Assembly (NCBI RefSeq): GCF_003627075.1
Contig: NZ_CP032630.1
Coordinates: 2,914,001-2,978,000, forward strand
DNA length: 64,000 bases
Reading direction: 5' to 3'
From: Protaetiibacter intestinalis
Lineage (GTDB): Bacteria > Actinomycetota > Actinomycetes > Actinomycetales > Microbacteriaceae
The notes under the pieces are model-generated. The model made no database searches, had not been told where the DNA came from, and saw only the letters and a list, made by a program, of their open reading frames with translations. How positions within the stretch are numbered: the stretch's first letter is position 1; the number at the start of each line of letters is the position of its first letter. Shown here piece by piece: positions 19,201 through 26,424 of the stretch. A program made the translations under genes and the position numbers.

Positions 19201-19691
19201 CCGCCGCCCGCGACCGCCTTCGCGAAGACGGGGAAGCCGATCTCGTCGGCGCCGCGCAGCAGCTCCTCGATGTCGGTCGTGGCCGGGGTCGACATGAGCA
19301 CCGGGACGCCCGCCGCGATGGCGTGCTCCTTCGCGGTGACCTTGTTGCCCGCCATCTCGAGCACGTGCTCGCCGGGGCCGATGAAGGTGATGCCGTTGGC
19401 GGCCGCCGCGGCCGCGAGCTCGGGGTTCTCGGAGAGGAAACCGTAGCCGGGGTAGATCGCGTCGGCCCCGGACTCCTTGGCCACCCGGATGATCTCGTCG
19501 ACGTCGAGGTACGCCCGGACCGGGTGCCCCTCCTCGCCGATCAGGTAGGCCTCGTCCGCCTTGAGGCGGTGCATGGAGTTGCGGTCCTCCCAGGGGTAGA
19601 CCGCGACCGTGCGCGCCCCCAGCTCGTACGCCGCGCGGAAGGCGCGGATGGCGATCTCGCCACGGTTGGCCACGAGGATCTTCGAGAACAT
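16293..19691 (-). CDS. pyc: Pyruvate carboxylase
   Basis: 1132 residues, single-chain type. Biotin carboxylase (about 1-450; VANRGEIAIRAFRAAYELG, GGGGRGMRRV ATP loop, EMNPRIQVEHTVTEE), carboxyltransferase (about 530-800; TDTTFRDAHQSLLATRVR and the metal motif HVHTHDTAGG), allosteric linker, and C-terminal biotinyl domain with EAMKMEA where the Lys carries biotin. It makes oxaloacetate from pyruvate, the anaplerotic step. ATG at 19691 with GGAAAGGA upstream. First gene of the pyc/minD-like/def unit. Confidence 0.97.
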   Translation of the reverse strand: MFSKILVANRGEIAIRAFRAAYELGARTVAVYPWEDRNSMHRLKADEAYLIGEEGHPVRAYLDVDEIIRVAKESGADAIYPGYGFLSENPELAAAAAANGITFIGPGEHVLEMAGNKVTAKEHAIAAGVPVLMSTPATTDIEELLRGADEIGFPVFAKAVAGGGGRGMRRVDTREELRPALEAAMREADSAFGDPTMFVEQAVVRPRHIEVQILADATGETIHLFERDCSVQRRHQKVVEIAPAPNLDESIRQAMYRDAIAFAKSIGYVNAGTVEFLLDTAGERAGQHVFIEMNPRIQVEHTVTEEVSDVDLVQAQMRIAAGETLEELGLHQEELQPRGFAIQCRITTEDPAAGFRPDTGKITTYRSPGGAGIRLDGGTVAAGAQVSPYFDSMLVKMICRGRDFPSAVRRARRGLAEFRLRGVATNIPFLQAVFDDPDFLAGDVSTSFIEERPWLVRGRESRDRGTKILNWLADVTVNHPNGDGGGAIDPALKLPVVDLTQPAPAGSRQRLLELGPAGFASALRAQTALAVTDTTFRDAHQSLLATRVRTKDLVAVMPYLARLTPGLLSVEAWGGATYDVALRFLGEDPWERLGAMREALPNIAIQMLLRGRNTVGYTPYPTQVTEAFVQEAAATGVDVFRIFDALNDVDQMRPAIDAVLATNTTVAEVALCYTADLLDPAEQLYTLDYYLRLAEQIVDAGAHILAIKDMAGLLRAGAAEKLVAALRENFGLPVHVHTHDTAGGQLATLLAASRAGADAVDAASAPMAGTTSQPSLSALVAATAHTDRDTGLSLEAVSDLEPYWEAVRRAYKPFESGLPGPTGRVYHHEIPGGQLSNLRQQAIALGLGDQFEKVEDWYAAANRILGRPTKVTPSSKVVGDLALQLAATNADPADFEQNPDKYDIPDSVIGFMAGELGDLPGGWPEPFRSKVLSGREVRIGVEDLSPEDAAALAGDSRTRRATLNRLLFPAPTKQFEEVREQYGDLSNLDTVDYLYGLRQGVEHTVHMGPGVSLFVGLEAIGEADDKGMRTVMTTLNGQLRPVFVRDRGISVKTASAEKAEPGKPGQVAAPFSGVVTLKVAEGDVVEAGTPVATIEAMKMEAAITTPVAGRVVRLAIPLTQQVDAGDLLVVVE

Positions 19692-19757
19692 GCGGTCCTT
19701 TCCTCCCGGCGGGCCGGGCCTTCGGAGGGGGTTTGGCTTCTCTCAGACTAGTGAAGG

Positions 19758-19763
19758 TAGGCT
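19758..19763 (+). promoter_or_regulatory. -10 element TAGGCT of the parA-like gene
   Basis: TAGGCT lies eight bases before the GTG at 19772; no ribosome-binding site is visible. Confidence 0.4.
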
Positions 19764-19771
19764 GCCTTCTC

Positions 19772-20575
19772 GTGCATGTCCTCAGCGTCAGCTCCCTCAA
19801 GGGGGGCGTAGGGAAGACGACGGTGACGCTCGGGCTCGCATCCGCGGCCTTCGCGCGCGGGATCTCGACCCTCGTGGTCGACCTCGACCCGCAATCGGAT
19901 GTGTCGACCGGCATGGACATCAACGTCGCCGGTCATCTCAACGTCGCGGACGTGCTCGCCTCGCCGAAGGAGAAGATCGTGCGCGCCGCGATCGCCCCCT
20001 CCGGCTGGACGCGCGGGCGCACCGGCAAGATCGACGTGCTCATCGGATCGCCCTCCGCGATCAACTTCGACGGACCGCATCCGTCGATCCGCGACATCTG
20101 GAAGCTCGAGGAGGCGCTCGCGCACCTCGAGAAGGAGTACGAGCTCGTGCTCATCGACTGCGCGCCGTCGCTCAACGCGCTCACCCGCACGGCGTGGGCG
20201 GCCTCCGACCGCGTCGTCGTGGTGACGGAGCCGGGCCTGTTCTCGGTGGCGGCGGCCGACCGCGCGCTGCGCGCGATCGAGGAGATCCGCCGCGGCATCT
20301 CCCCGCGCCTGCAGCCGCTCGGCATCATCGTCAACCGCGCGCGCGTGCAGTCGCTCGAGCACCAGTTCCGCATCAAGGAGCTGCGCGACATGTTCGGGCC
20401 GCTCGTGCTCTCGCCCCAGCTGCCCGAGCGCACCTCGCTGCAGCAGGCCCAGGGCGCCGCGAAGCCGCTGCACGTCTGGCCGGGCGAGGGCGCCCAGGAG
20501 ATGGCGCACAACTTCGACCTGCTGCTCGAGCGCGTGCTGCGCACCTCGAAGCTCGCCGAGGTGCAACCCTCCTAG
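19772..20575 (+). CDS. ParA-family ATPase
   Basis: 267 residues from the GTG at 19772 (VHVLSVSSLKGGVGKTTVTLG). Deviant Walker A SLKGGVGKTT at about 8-17, Walker A' VVDLDPQSDVSTG at about 37, Walker B LVLIDCAPSLN at about 126. This is the ParA/Soj fold that forms ATP-dependent dimers on DNA and positions cargo. No parB follows; the next gene is a MerR regulator on the opposite strand. A stand-alone ParA in this position is recurrent beside the Rv1828-like regulators in Actinobacteria, as far as I recall; its cargo is unknown. Confidence 0.85.
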   Translation: MHVLSVSSLKGGVGKTTVTLGLASAAFARGISTLVVDLDPQSDVSTGMDINVAGHLNVADVLASPKEKIVRAAIAPSGWTRGRTGKIDVLIGSPSAINFDGPHPSIRDIWKLEEALAHLEKEYELVLIDCAPSLNALTRTAWAASDRVVVVTEPGLFSVAAADRALRAIEEIRRGISPRLQPLGIIVNRARVQSLEHQFRIKELRDMFGPLVLSPQLPERTSLQQAQGAAKPLHVWPGEGAQEMAHNFDLLLERVLRTSKLAEVQPS

Positions 20576-20585
20576 CGGGATCCGC

Positions 20586-21146
20586 TCAGCTGGCGGCGCG
20601 CTTCGCGCGGCGGGCGGCGAGCTCGTCGGAGGGGTCGGGGCTCGTGGAGTCCAGCTCGACGAGGCTCGACTCGACCTCGCGCAGCACCTTGCCGACGGCG
20701 ATGCCGAAGACGCCCTGCCCGCGGCTCACGAGGTCGATGACCTCGTCGTCGGAGGTGCACAGGTACACGCTCGCGCCGTCGGACATGAGGGTCGTCTGGG
20801 CGAGGTCGTTGACGCCCGCCTCGCGCAGCTGCCCGATGGCGGTGCGGATCTGCTGCAGCGAGATGCCGGTGTCGAGCAGGCGCTTGACGAGCTTGAGCAC
20901 GAGGATGTCGCGGAAGCCGTAGAGGCGCTGCGAGCCGGAACCGGCCGCCCCGCGGATGGTGGGCTCGACGAGCTCGGTGCGGGCCCAGTAGTCGAGCTGG
21001 CGGTAGCTGATGCCGGCGGCGCGGGCCGCGACGGTGCCGCGGTAGCCGGTCGTGTCGTCGAGGTCGGGCAGCCCGTCGGTGAAGAGGAGTCCGAGGTCGT
21101 AGCGGGGCCCCGCGTCGCGGGCGCTCTGCTCGCCGGTGTCGCTCAT
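20586..21146 (-). CDS. MerR-family regulator (Rv1830-like)
   Basis: 186 residues. The helix-turn-helix starts at about 35 (TVAARAAGISYRQLDYWARTELVEPTIR) followed by QRLYGFRDILVLKLVKRLLDTGISLQQIRTAI, the MerR wing and dimerisation helix. No metal-binding Cys cluster, so not a classic metal sensor. Order FHA, MerR (FtsR-like), MerR (this gene) parallels mycobacterial Rv1827-Rv1828-Rv1830. Convergent with the ParA gene, 10 bp between stops. Confidence 0.88.
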   Translation of the reverse strand: MSDTGEQSARDAGPRYDLGLLFTDGLPDLDDTTGYRGTVAARAAGISYRQLDYWARTELVEPTIRGAAGSGSQRLYGFRDILVLKLVKRLLDTGISLQQIRTAIGQLREAGVNDLAQTTLMSDGASVYLCTSDDEVIDLVSRGQGVFGIAVGKVLREVESSLVELDSTSPDPSDELAARRAKRAAS

Positions 21147-21295
21147 GTCGACCGTCCTCCCTGTGCGCCGTAACCCTCAGGTTGAAGTTGAGGTTCAGGC
21201 TCGCTGCTGATGTCCACGGTACCCACCCGAGAGGGCACCATCAATCACATCCGCACGAGCGCTCGGCGTGTCGCGCGAAAAGTGCGCCCCGCGGC

Positions 21296-21988
21296 TCAGA
21301 GCCGGCCGAGCGCGGACCGGATGAGGCTCGAGCGCACGACCTCGAGCTGCCCCGCGATCTCGCGGGCCAGCTCCTGCGCCTTCGCCCGGCTGGAGGCGTC
21401 CTTGCGGCGCGCGATCGGGATGAGCGCCGACTCGATGAGACCGAGCTCGCGCTCCGCGGCGGCGCGGAATCCCCGCAGGTGCCGGGGTTCGATGCCCGAA
21501 CGCTGCAGCTCGACGAGCGACCGGAGCACGGCGAGCGAGTCCTCGCCGTAGTGGTCGGCCGGCACGATGAGCGACGCCGAGATCGCATCCTGCAGCAGCA
21601 TGGCGTTCGCGCCCGCCTCGCGGATGAGCTCCTCGCGCGACAGCCGCCGTTCGCTCGGCAGCATCGACGGCGCGGTCACGGTGACCCCGCCCGGCAGCAC
21701 GGGCTCGCGCCCCGCATCCAACTCGGCGAGGTAGCCGCGGATGACCTTGAGCGGCAGGAAGTAGTCGCGCTGCATCGAGAGCACGAGCCGCAGCCGCTCG
21801 ACATCGGCGGCCGAGAACTTGCGATAGCCGGACTCGGTGCGGCTCGGGGTGATGAGCTGACGCTCCTCGAGGAAGCGCAGCTTCGACGGCGTGAGGTCCG
21901 GGAACTCCGGGTTCAGCCGGGCGAGCACCTGCCCGATGCTCAGAAGAGGAGAAGCGCCCGCCGCGCGGGCTGCCGTTGCCGCCGGCAT
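21296..21988 (-). CDS. ftsR: FtsR-like MerR regulator (Rv1828 family)
   Basis: 230 residues. SIGQVLARLNPEFPDLTPSKLRFLEERQLITPSRTESGYRKF is divided here as a MerR-type winged helix beginning at about 17, then LRLVLSMQRDYFLPLKVIRGYLAELD. This matches the Rv1828/Cg1631 family; the corynebacterial member FtsR activates ftsZ. The C-terminal about 100 residues form the ligand or dimer domain of unknown ligand. Its ATG overlaps the FHA-gene stop by one base (TGATG), so the two are coupled. Confidence 0.85.
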   Translation of the reverse strand: MPAATAARAAGASPLLSIGQVLARLNPEFPDLTPSKLRFLEERQLITPSRTESGYRKFSAADVERLRLVLSMQRDYFLPLKVIRGYLAELDAGREPVLPGGVTVTAPSMLPSERRLSREELIREAGANAMLLQDAISASLIVPADHYGEDSLAVLRSLVELQRSGIEPRHLRGFRAAAERELGLIESALIPIARRKDASSRAKAQELAREIAGQLEVVRSSLIRSALGRL

Positions 21989-22485
21989 CAGGCGGTCGTA
22001 CCGCGGTCGGCCCGCGAGGCGTAGAACGTCAGTCGGAACTTGCCCACCTGCACCTCGGCGCCGTCGCTCAGCAGAGCCGAGTCGATGCGCACGCCGTCGA
22101 AATAGGTGCCGTTGAGCGAGCCGAGGTCGCGCACCTGGAAGGCGGATCCGGTGCGGACGAACTCGGCGTGACGGCGCGACACGGTCACGTCGTCGAGGAA
22201 GATGTCGGCGTCGGGGTGGCGGCCCGCGACCGTCACATCCGCGTCGAGGAGGAAGCGCGCGCCCACGTTCGGCCCGCGACGCACGACCAGCAGGGCCGAC
22301 CCCGACGGCAGCGCCGCGATCGCCTCCTGCTCCTCGCCGGAGACGGACTCCATGGCGGCGAGCTGATTGCGGAAGTCGTCGGTGAAGTGCGCCGTCGTAT
22401 CGTTCGACACGGGATCCGGCGCGGCAGGGGTGTTGACCGCATCGGATGGGACCGATTCGGGTCGGTCAGTGGCGTCGTCGACCAT
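21988..22485 (-). CDS. garA: FHA-domain protein, GarA/OdhI type
   Basis: 165 residues. A disordered N-terminus contains NDTTAHFTDDF, aligned with the ETTS phosphothreonine motif that PknB/PknG modify in GarA/OdhI, and a C-terminal FHA domain (about 70-160) with GRHPDADIFLDDVTVSRRHAEF and LGSLNGTYF, the phosphopeptide-binding residues. In relatives the unphosphorylated FHA domain inhibits 2-oxoglutarate dehydrogenase, and phosphorylation makes it fold on itself. The ETTS to DTTA change keeps a Thr pair. Sits between pgsA and FtsR-like as in mycobacteria. Confidence 0.88.
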   Translation of the reverse strand: MVDDATDRPESVPSDAVNTPAAPDPVSNDTTAHFTDDFRNQLAAMESVSGEEQEAIAALPSGSALLVVRRGPNVGARFLLDADVTVAGRHPDADIFLDDVTVSRRHAEFVRTGSAFQVRDLGSLNGTYFDGVRIDSALLSDGAEVQVGKFRLTFYASRADRGTTA

Positions 22486-22496
22486 GGCGCCCTCCT

Positions 22497-23099
22497 TCAG
22501 TCCCCCAGAGTATCCGATGGGGCCGCGTCCGCCACCCGTGGAATCCGCACGAGACGAGCGGTCTCGACGAGGTAGATCACACCGGCCCACCAGTAGAGGA
22601 ACGCGCCCCACAGGGCGAGCGCCCAGCCCACCGGATCGCTGTAGGCGGCGAGGTCCGGGAAGGCCCGCCCGAGCACGAGGGTGGGCAGCGCGAACAGCAG
22701 CGCGAAGGTCGCCACCTTGCCGAGATGGTGCACCGGCAGCGGTCCGTAGCCGAAGTTCGCGAGCACGATCCCCATGACGACGAGCGTCACATCGCGCAGC
22801 ACGATGACGATCACGAGCCACCACGGCAGGAAGTGCTGCCAGGCGAGACCGATGAGCGTCGAGAAGATGAACAGCCGGTCGACCGCCGGATCGAGCAGCT
22901 GCCCGACGCGGCTCACCTGGTCGAAGCGCCGCGCGATCCAGCCGTCGACGAAGTCGGTGAGGCTCGAGACGACGATGACGAGCAGCGCCCAGCCGAACTG
23001 GGAGGTGCCCAGCAGCCACAGGAAGACAGGGATGAGGACGAGGCGGACGACGCTCAGCACATTGGGGATCGTCACCACCCGCGTGCTCACCGTGCCCAT
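22497..23099 (-). CDS. pgsA: CDP-alcohol phosphatidyltransferase (PgsA type)
   Basis: 200 residues, five or six membrane helices. The CDP-alcohol signature is complete: DFVDGWIARRFDQVSRVGQL followed by LDPAVDR, that is DGxxAR-x8-GxxxDxxxD with all Asp present at about 49-75. Likely makes phosphatidylglycerol phosphate or a related phospholipid from CDP-diacylglycerol; the acceptor cannot be read off. AAGGAGG precedes the ATG at 23099. Followed 11 bp later by the FHA gene. Confidence 0.9.
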   Translation of the reverse strand: MGTVSTRVVTIPNVLSVVRLVLIPVFLWLLGTSQFGWALLVIVVSSLTDFVDGWIARRFDQVSRVGQLLDPAVDRLFIFSTLIGLAWQHFLPWWLVIVIVLRDVTLVVMGIVLANFGYGPLPVHHLGKVATFALLFALPTLVLGRAFPDLAAYSDPVGWALALWGAFLYWWAGVIYLVETARLVRIPRVADAAPSDTLGD

Positions 23100-23131
23100 C
23101 CGACCTCCTTCGCGGCGAGTCTAGCGACGCC

Positions 23132-23137
23132 TAGGAT
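23132..23137 (+). promoter_or_regulatory. -10 element TAGGAT, leaderless start
   Basis: Six bases before the ATG at 23144; the pgsA gene diverges on the other side. Confidence 0.5.
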
Positions 23138-23143
23138 TCCCGC

Positions 23144-23965
23144 ATGACCCCGTTGCACGTCGTCGTGCTCGTCGCCGCCGCGGCGAGCGCGTTCTGCTGG
23201 ATCGCCTCGCTCGTCACGCGCGACACCTCGTGGGTCGACCGGCTGTGGTCGGTCGTGCCGGTCGTCTACGTGTGGATCCTCGCGGGCTTCTCCGGATTCG
23301 CGGATGCGCGACTCGTCGTGATGGCCGTGCTCGTGACGCTGTGGGGCGCCCGGCTCACCTTCAACTTCGCCCGCAAGGGCGGCTACTCGGGTGTCGAGGA
23401 CTACCGCTGGGCCGTGCTGCGCGGGCGGATGTCTCCCCTCGCGTTCCAGGCGTTCAACCTGTTCTTCATCGTGCTGTACCAGATGACGCTGCTCGTGCTC
23501 ATCACGCTGCCCGCGCTCACGGCTCTCGAGCACCCGACGCCCTTCGGGCCGCTCGACGCCGCGCTCGCCGTGCTGTTCCTCGCCGCCCTCGCGGGCGAGA
23601 CGGTCGCCGACCAGCAGCAGTGGGACTTCCACGCCGTCAAGAAGGCGGAGGTGGCGGCGGGCCGCGAGCCCTCGCCCCGCTTCGTGCAGACCGGCCTCTG
23701 GCGCTTCTCGCGGCATCCGAACTTCTTCTTCGAGCAGAGCCAGTGGTGGATCCTGTTCCTGCTCGGCGCCTCGGCCGCGGGCACCGTCGTGCTGTGGACG
23801 GTCGTGGGGCCGGCGCTGCTGACCGTGCTGTTCGTCGGGTCGACGATCTTCACCGAGTCGATCACGCGCTCCAAGTACCCCGAGTACGCCGAGTACCAGG
23901 CGCGGGTCTCGCCGATCGTGCCGTGGTTCCCGCGTCAGGCGCGCGTAGCGGCTCCCACCACTTGA
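23144..23965 (+). CDS. DUF1295 / steroid 5-alpha-reductase-like membrane protein
   Basis: 273 residues with about six to seven transmembrane helices. The C-terminal region has the family motif GLWRFSRHPNFFFEQSQWWILF, with SRHPN and nearby Glu as in isoprenylcysteine methyltransferase/5-alpha-reductase folds that use NADPH or SAM. Substrate unknown, probably a lipid or isoprenoid. Transcript likely leaderless. Confidence 0.85.
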   Translation: MTPLHVVVLVAAAASAFCWIASLVTRDTSWVDRLWSVVPVVYVWILAGFSGFADARLVVMAVLVTLWGARLTFNFARKGGYSGVEDYRWAVLRGRMSPLAFQAFNLFFIVLYQMTLLVLITLPALTALEHPTPFGPLDAALAVLFLAALAGETVADQQQWDFHAVKKAEVAAGREPSPRFVQTGLWRFSRHPNFFFEQSQWWILFLLGASAAGTVVLWTVVGPALLTVLFVGSTIFTESITRSKYPEYAEYQARVSPIVPWFPRQARVAAPTT

Positions 23966-24097
23966 GCGCAAGGGGTTTTCGCGATTCGCGGGCCGACGGT
24001 TGACTGACCACGGTCGAACGGACGCCCCCGGCACCCCGGCGGGCGCCACGACCGGGAACCGCTCCCCCACGCGGGGTGCGGAGAAGGAGACGCCACC

Positions 24098-24259
24098 ATG
24101 AACATCCTCGGCATCATCATCGCGATCATCGCCATCGTGCTCCTGTTCACGGGAGGGTTCGTCCAGTCGCTCAACTTCCTGCTGTGGGTGGGGATCGTGC
24201 TGCTGGTCATCGCGGCAATCGTGTTCCTGCTGCGCTTCATCAGCGGACGCCGCGTGTAA
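24098..24259 (+). CDS. Small hydrophobic membrane protein
   Basis: 53 residues, two transmembrane helices (about 3-20 and 28-46) with a short loop and a basic end FISGRRV. It has a clear GAGAAGGAG site nine bases before the ATG. The shape and basic end resemble the small lmo0937/DUF5670 membrane proteins, but the match is by eye. It is followed by a perfect long hairpin. Function unknown. Confidence 0.7.
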   Translation: MNILGIIIAIIAIVLLFTGGFVQSLNFLLWVGIVLLVIAAIVFLLRFISGRRV

Positions 24260-24272
24260 CCGAGCGGCTCGG

Positions 24273-24325
24273 CCGATGCCGGGTGCGGACTCGCCGTCTC
24301 GGACGGTGGCCGCACCCGGCATCGG
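24273..24325. terminator. Perfect 16 bp inverted repeat
   Basis: CCGATGCCGGGTGCGG at 24273-24288 pairs completely with 24310-24325 across a 21-base loop. There is no T run, so it may be a Rho-assisted or bidirectional terminator; it also carries the GCATC/GATGC word common in this genome. Confidence 0.7.
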
Positions 24326-24328
24326 CGT

Positions 24329-24334
24329 TAGCGT
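24329..24334 (+). promoter_or_regulatory. -10 element TAGCGT, leaderless start
   Basis: Six bases before the ATG at 24341, immediately after the hairpin. Confidence 0.45.
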
Positions 24335-24340
24335 GGGGAC

Positions 24341-24808
24341 ATGTCGTGCATCCGCTTCAACACCCCCGCCCAGCGCGCGCAGCTGAAGGCCCTCGCGCCC
24401 AGCATGGTGACGGCCGAGGAGATCGCGGCCCGGCATCCGGCGCCCGAGATGACGGAGTCGAAGGTCCGGCGACTGCGGCTGCTCGCGGCGGATGCGAACC
24501 CCAAGATCCGCGAGTCGGCGGCGAGTTCGTACCACACGCCCGTCGAGGTCTTCGAGGCGCTGTCGCACGACTCCGACGAGGGGGTGCGCGCGTGCGTCGC
24601 CCGCAACAACGCCGCGCCGTGCGACGTGCTGCGCGAGCTGGCGCACGACGACTCGGCGACCGTGCGCGGCTGGGTCGCGGTGAACTACTTCGTGCCCGCG
24701 GATGTCATGGCCGAGCTCGCGGAGGACCCGGACGACACGGTGCGGGGCCTCGTCGCCTGGAAGAGCTCGCTCGCCGCCGAGTCGGGCGACGCGCTCGTCA
24801 GCGCCTGA
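24341..24808 (+). CDS. Leucine-rich-repeat-variant (LRV)/HEAT-like repeat protein
   Basis: 155 residues. After about 40 residues there are four repeats of about 24 residues with the pattern RxLAADxNPxIRESAASSYHTPVEVFEALS, ending in VRACVARN, VRGWVAVN and VRGLVAWK, typical of alpha-alpha LRV repeats. A Cys at position 3 and others are not arranged as a Fe-S motif. Probably a protein-interaction scaffold; partner unknown. The 3' end overlaps the convergent NUDIX gene by 11 bp. Confidence 0.75.
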   Translation: MSCIRFNTPAQRAQLKALAPSMVTAEEIAARHPAPEMTESKVRRLRLLAADANPKIRESAASSYHTPVEVFEALSHDSDEGVRACVARNNAAPCDVLRELAHDDSATVRGWVAVNYFVPADVMAELAEDPDDTVRGLVAWKSSLAAESGDALVSA

Positions 24809-25319
24809 TCGCGGCCGCGAGCTCGGGGTCGAGCTCGGCGAGGGCGGTGCGGCCGGCGGGCCAGCCCGCCTCGAGACCGGGATGCAGGGGCAGCCGCTCG
24901 ACCTCGTCGAACGCCACCCAGCGCAGCGACACGCTCTCCGCGTCGCCGATGACCGGCTCGAAGAACTCGAGCGCGCGGCCGTAGACGGTCGTGTACGACC
25001 AGTAGCCGAGATCCCACACCGACTCGCCGAGCACCGCCACGAGCTCGCTCGGCACGCCCGCCTCCTCGTCCGCCTCGCGCAGCGCCCCCGCGACGGCGGA
25101 CTCGTGCTCGTCGTGACGGGCGCCGCCCGGGATGCCCCAGGTGCCGCCCAGGTGGCTCCACTCGGCGCGCAGCTGCAGCAGCACACCGGCCTCCGGGTGC
25201 GCGAGCAGCAGCCCGGCGGCACCGAAGCGCCCCCAGTACCGGCCCTGCGGACCGTCGACCCAGGCATCCCCGGGGCCGTGCGCGCGCCGGGCACGCGGGT
25301 CGTGCGGGGCCCGGGTCAT
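24798..25319 (-). CDS. NUDIX hydrolase
   Basis: 173 residues. The Nudix box GX5EX7REUXEEXGU is complete: GGARHDEHESAVAGALREAD continued by EEAGV, at about 63-87, where the Glu residues bind Mg2+. WGIPGG just before it is also typical. It cleaves a nucleoside diphosphate linked to another moiety; the substrate (damaged nucleotide, NADH or sugar nucleotide) cannot be told. Likely leaderless. Confidence 0.9.
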   Translation of the reverse strand: MTRAPHDPRARRAHGPGDAWVDGPQGRYWGRFGAAGLLLAHPEAGVLLQLRAEWSHLGGTWGIPGGARHDEHESAVAGALREADEEAGVPSELVAVLGESVWDLGYWSYTTVYGRALEFFEPVIGDAESVSLRWVAFDEVERLPLHPGLEAGWPAGRTALAELDPELAAAIRR

Positions 25320-25325
25320 GCCGCC

Positions 25326-25331
25326 AGCCTA
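25326..25331 (-). promoter_or_regulatory. -10 element TAGGCT of the NUDIX gene, leaderless
   Basis: On the minus strand TAGGCT lies six bases before the ATG at 25319. Confidence 0.5.
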
Positions 25332-25358
25332 ACCGGGTGCGGTATCCGGGGTGCGGCG

Positions 25359-25364
25359 TAGGCT
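25359..25364 (+). promoter_or_regulatory. -10 element TAGGCT of the M4 peptidase gene, leaderless
   Basis: Seven bases before the ATG at 25372; the divergent NUDIX -10 is only 28 bp away. Confidence 0.5.
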
Positions 25365-25371
25365 CCCCCGC

Positions 25372-26424
25372 ATGGCTCGCAGCATCGTCCCCCCGTACCT
25401 GCTCGCCCGCCTCGCGACGGCCGACGCGGAGCGGTTCCCCGCGGCGACGGCGGCCGCGCGCCGCACGCTGCGCATGGACGCCCCGCGCAAGGCCGCACGG
25501 CTCACGCTGAGCGTCGACGGCGACTCGCTCGTCGCCGAGCTCTCGGACGCCCCCGACCGCGAGGTGTCGGATGCGGGCGGCCGCGAGGTCCTGCCGGGTC
25601 GCGTCGTCCGGCGCGAGGGGCAGGAGCCCTCCGGCGACGTGGCCGCCGACGAGGCCTACGACGGTCTCGGGGCCACCTTCGACCTGTTCTCGGAGGTCTT
25701 CGGGCGCAACTCGATCGACGACGCCGGCCTGCCGCTGCGGGCGACGGTGCACTACGGGCGCCTCTACGACAACGCCTTCTGGGACGGCGAGCGCATGGTG
25801 TTCGGCGACGGCGACGGCGAGGTGTTCCAGCGCTTCACCCGTTCGCTGAGCGTCATCGGGCACGAGCTCGCCCACGGCGTCACGCAGTTCTCCTCGGGCC
25901 TCGAGTACCACGACCAGCCCGGGGCGCTCAACGAGTCGATCTCGGACGTGTTCGGCGCGCTCGTGGAGCAGTACGCGCGGCGGCAGACGACCGCCGAGGC
26001 GAGCTGGCTCGTCGGCGAGGGGCTCTTCACGCCCGCCGTGGAGGGGCGGGCGCTGCGTTCGATGCGGGAGCCCGGCACCGCCTACGACGACGACGTTCTC
26101 GGCAAGGATCCGCAGCCGGCGCACCTCGACGACTACATCACGACGCGGGACGACGACGGCGGCGTGCACCTGAACTCCGGCATCCCGAACCGCGCCTTCG
26201 TGCTCGCGGCCGACGCGCTCGGCGGGCACGCCTGGGAACGCGCCGGGGTCATCTGGTACGACACCCTGACGGGCGGCCTGAACCCGGCGGTCGACTTCGC
26301 GGGCTTCGCCGCCGCCACGGCGCGGGCCGCGGCGGCGCGTTACGGTGAGGTGTCGGCGGAGGTCGACGCGGTGCGTGCCGGTTGGGACGGTGTGGGAGTG
26401 ACGATCGATGGCGGACGGGCCTGA
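25372..26424 (+). CDS. M4-family metallopeptidase (protealysin-like)
   Basis: 350 residues. No signal peptide; a short N-terminal propeptide-like region (PPYLLARLA, as in protealysin precursors PPYIL) is followed by the thermolysin fold. VIGHELAHGVTQ at about 162 is the HEXXH zinc site and GALNESISDVFGA at about 184 supplies the third ligand Glu and neighbours. HLNSGIPNRAF contains the conserved catalytic-site region. Lack of a signal peptide and the short propeptide mark the protealysin subgroup. The next gene overlaps by 17 bp and looks like its inhibitor. Confidence 0.93.
   Translation: MARSIVPPYLLARLATADAERFPAATAAARRTLRMDAPRKAARLTLSVDGDSLVAELSDAPDREVSDAGGREVLPGRVVRREGQEPSGDVAADEAYDGLGATFDLFSEVFGRNSIDDAGLPLRATVHYGRLYDNAFWDGERMVFGDGDGEVFQRFTRSLSVIGHELAHGVTQFSSGLEYHDQPGALNESISDVFGALVEQYARRQTTAEASWLVGEGLFTPAVEGRALRSMREPGTAYDDDVLGKDPQPAHLDDYITTRDDDGGVHLNSGIPNRAFVLAADALGGHAWERAGVIWYDTLTGGLNPAVDFAGFAAATARAAAARYGEVSAEVDAVRAGWDGVGVTIDGGRA

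Noticed and set aside
15141..19751. Very long open frame on the plus strand opposite pyruvate carboxylase (and a similar minus-strand frame 14,485-18,663)
   Set aside because: Pure by-product of GC-rich codon bias; the opposite or alternate frame encodes well-recognised pyc, MinD-like and def genes.
20576..20600. Palindrome AGCGGGATCCGCT between the ParA and MerR genes as a terminator
   Set aside because: Only a 5 bp stem without a T run; too weak to list as a feature.
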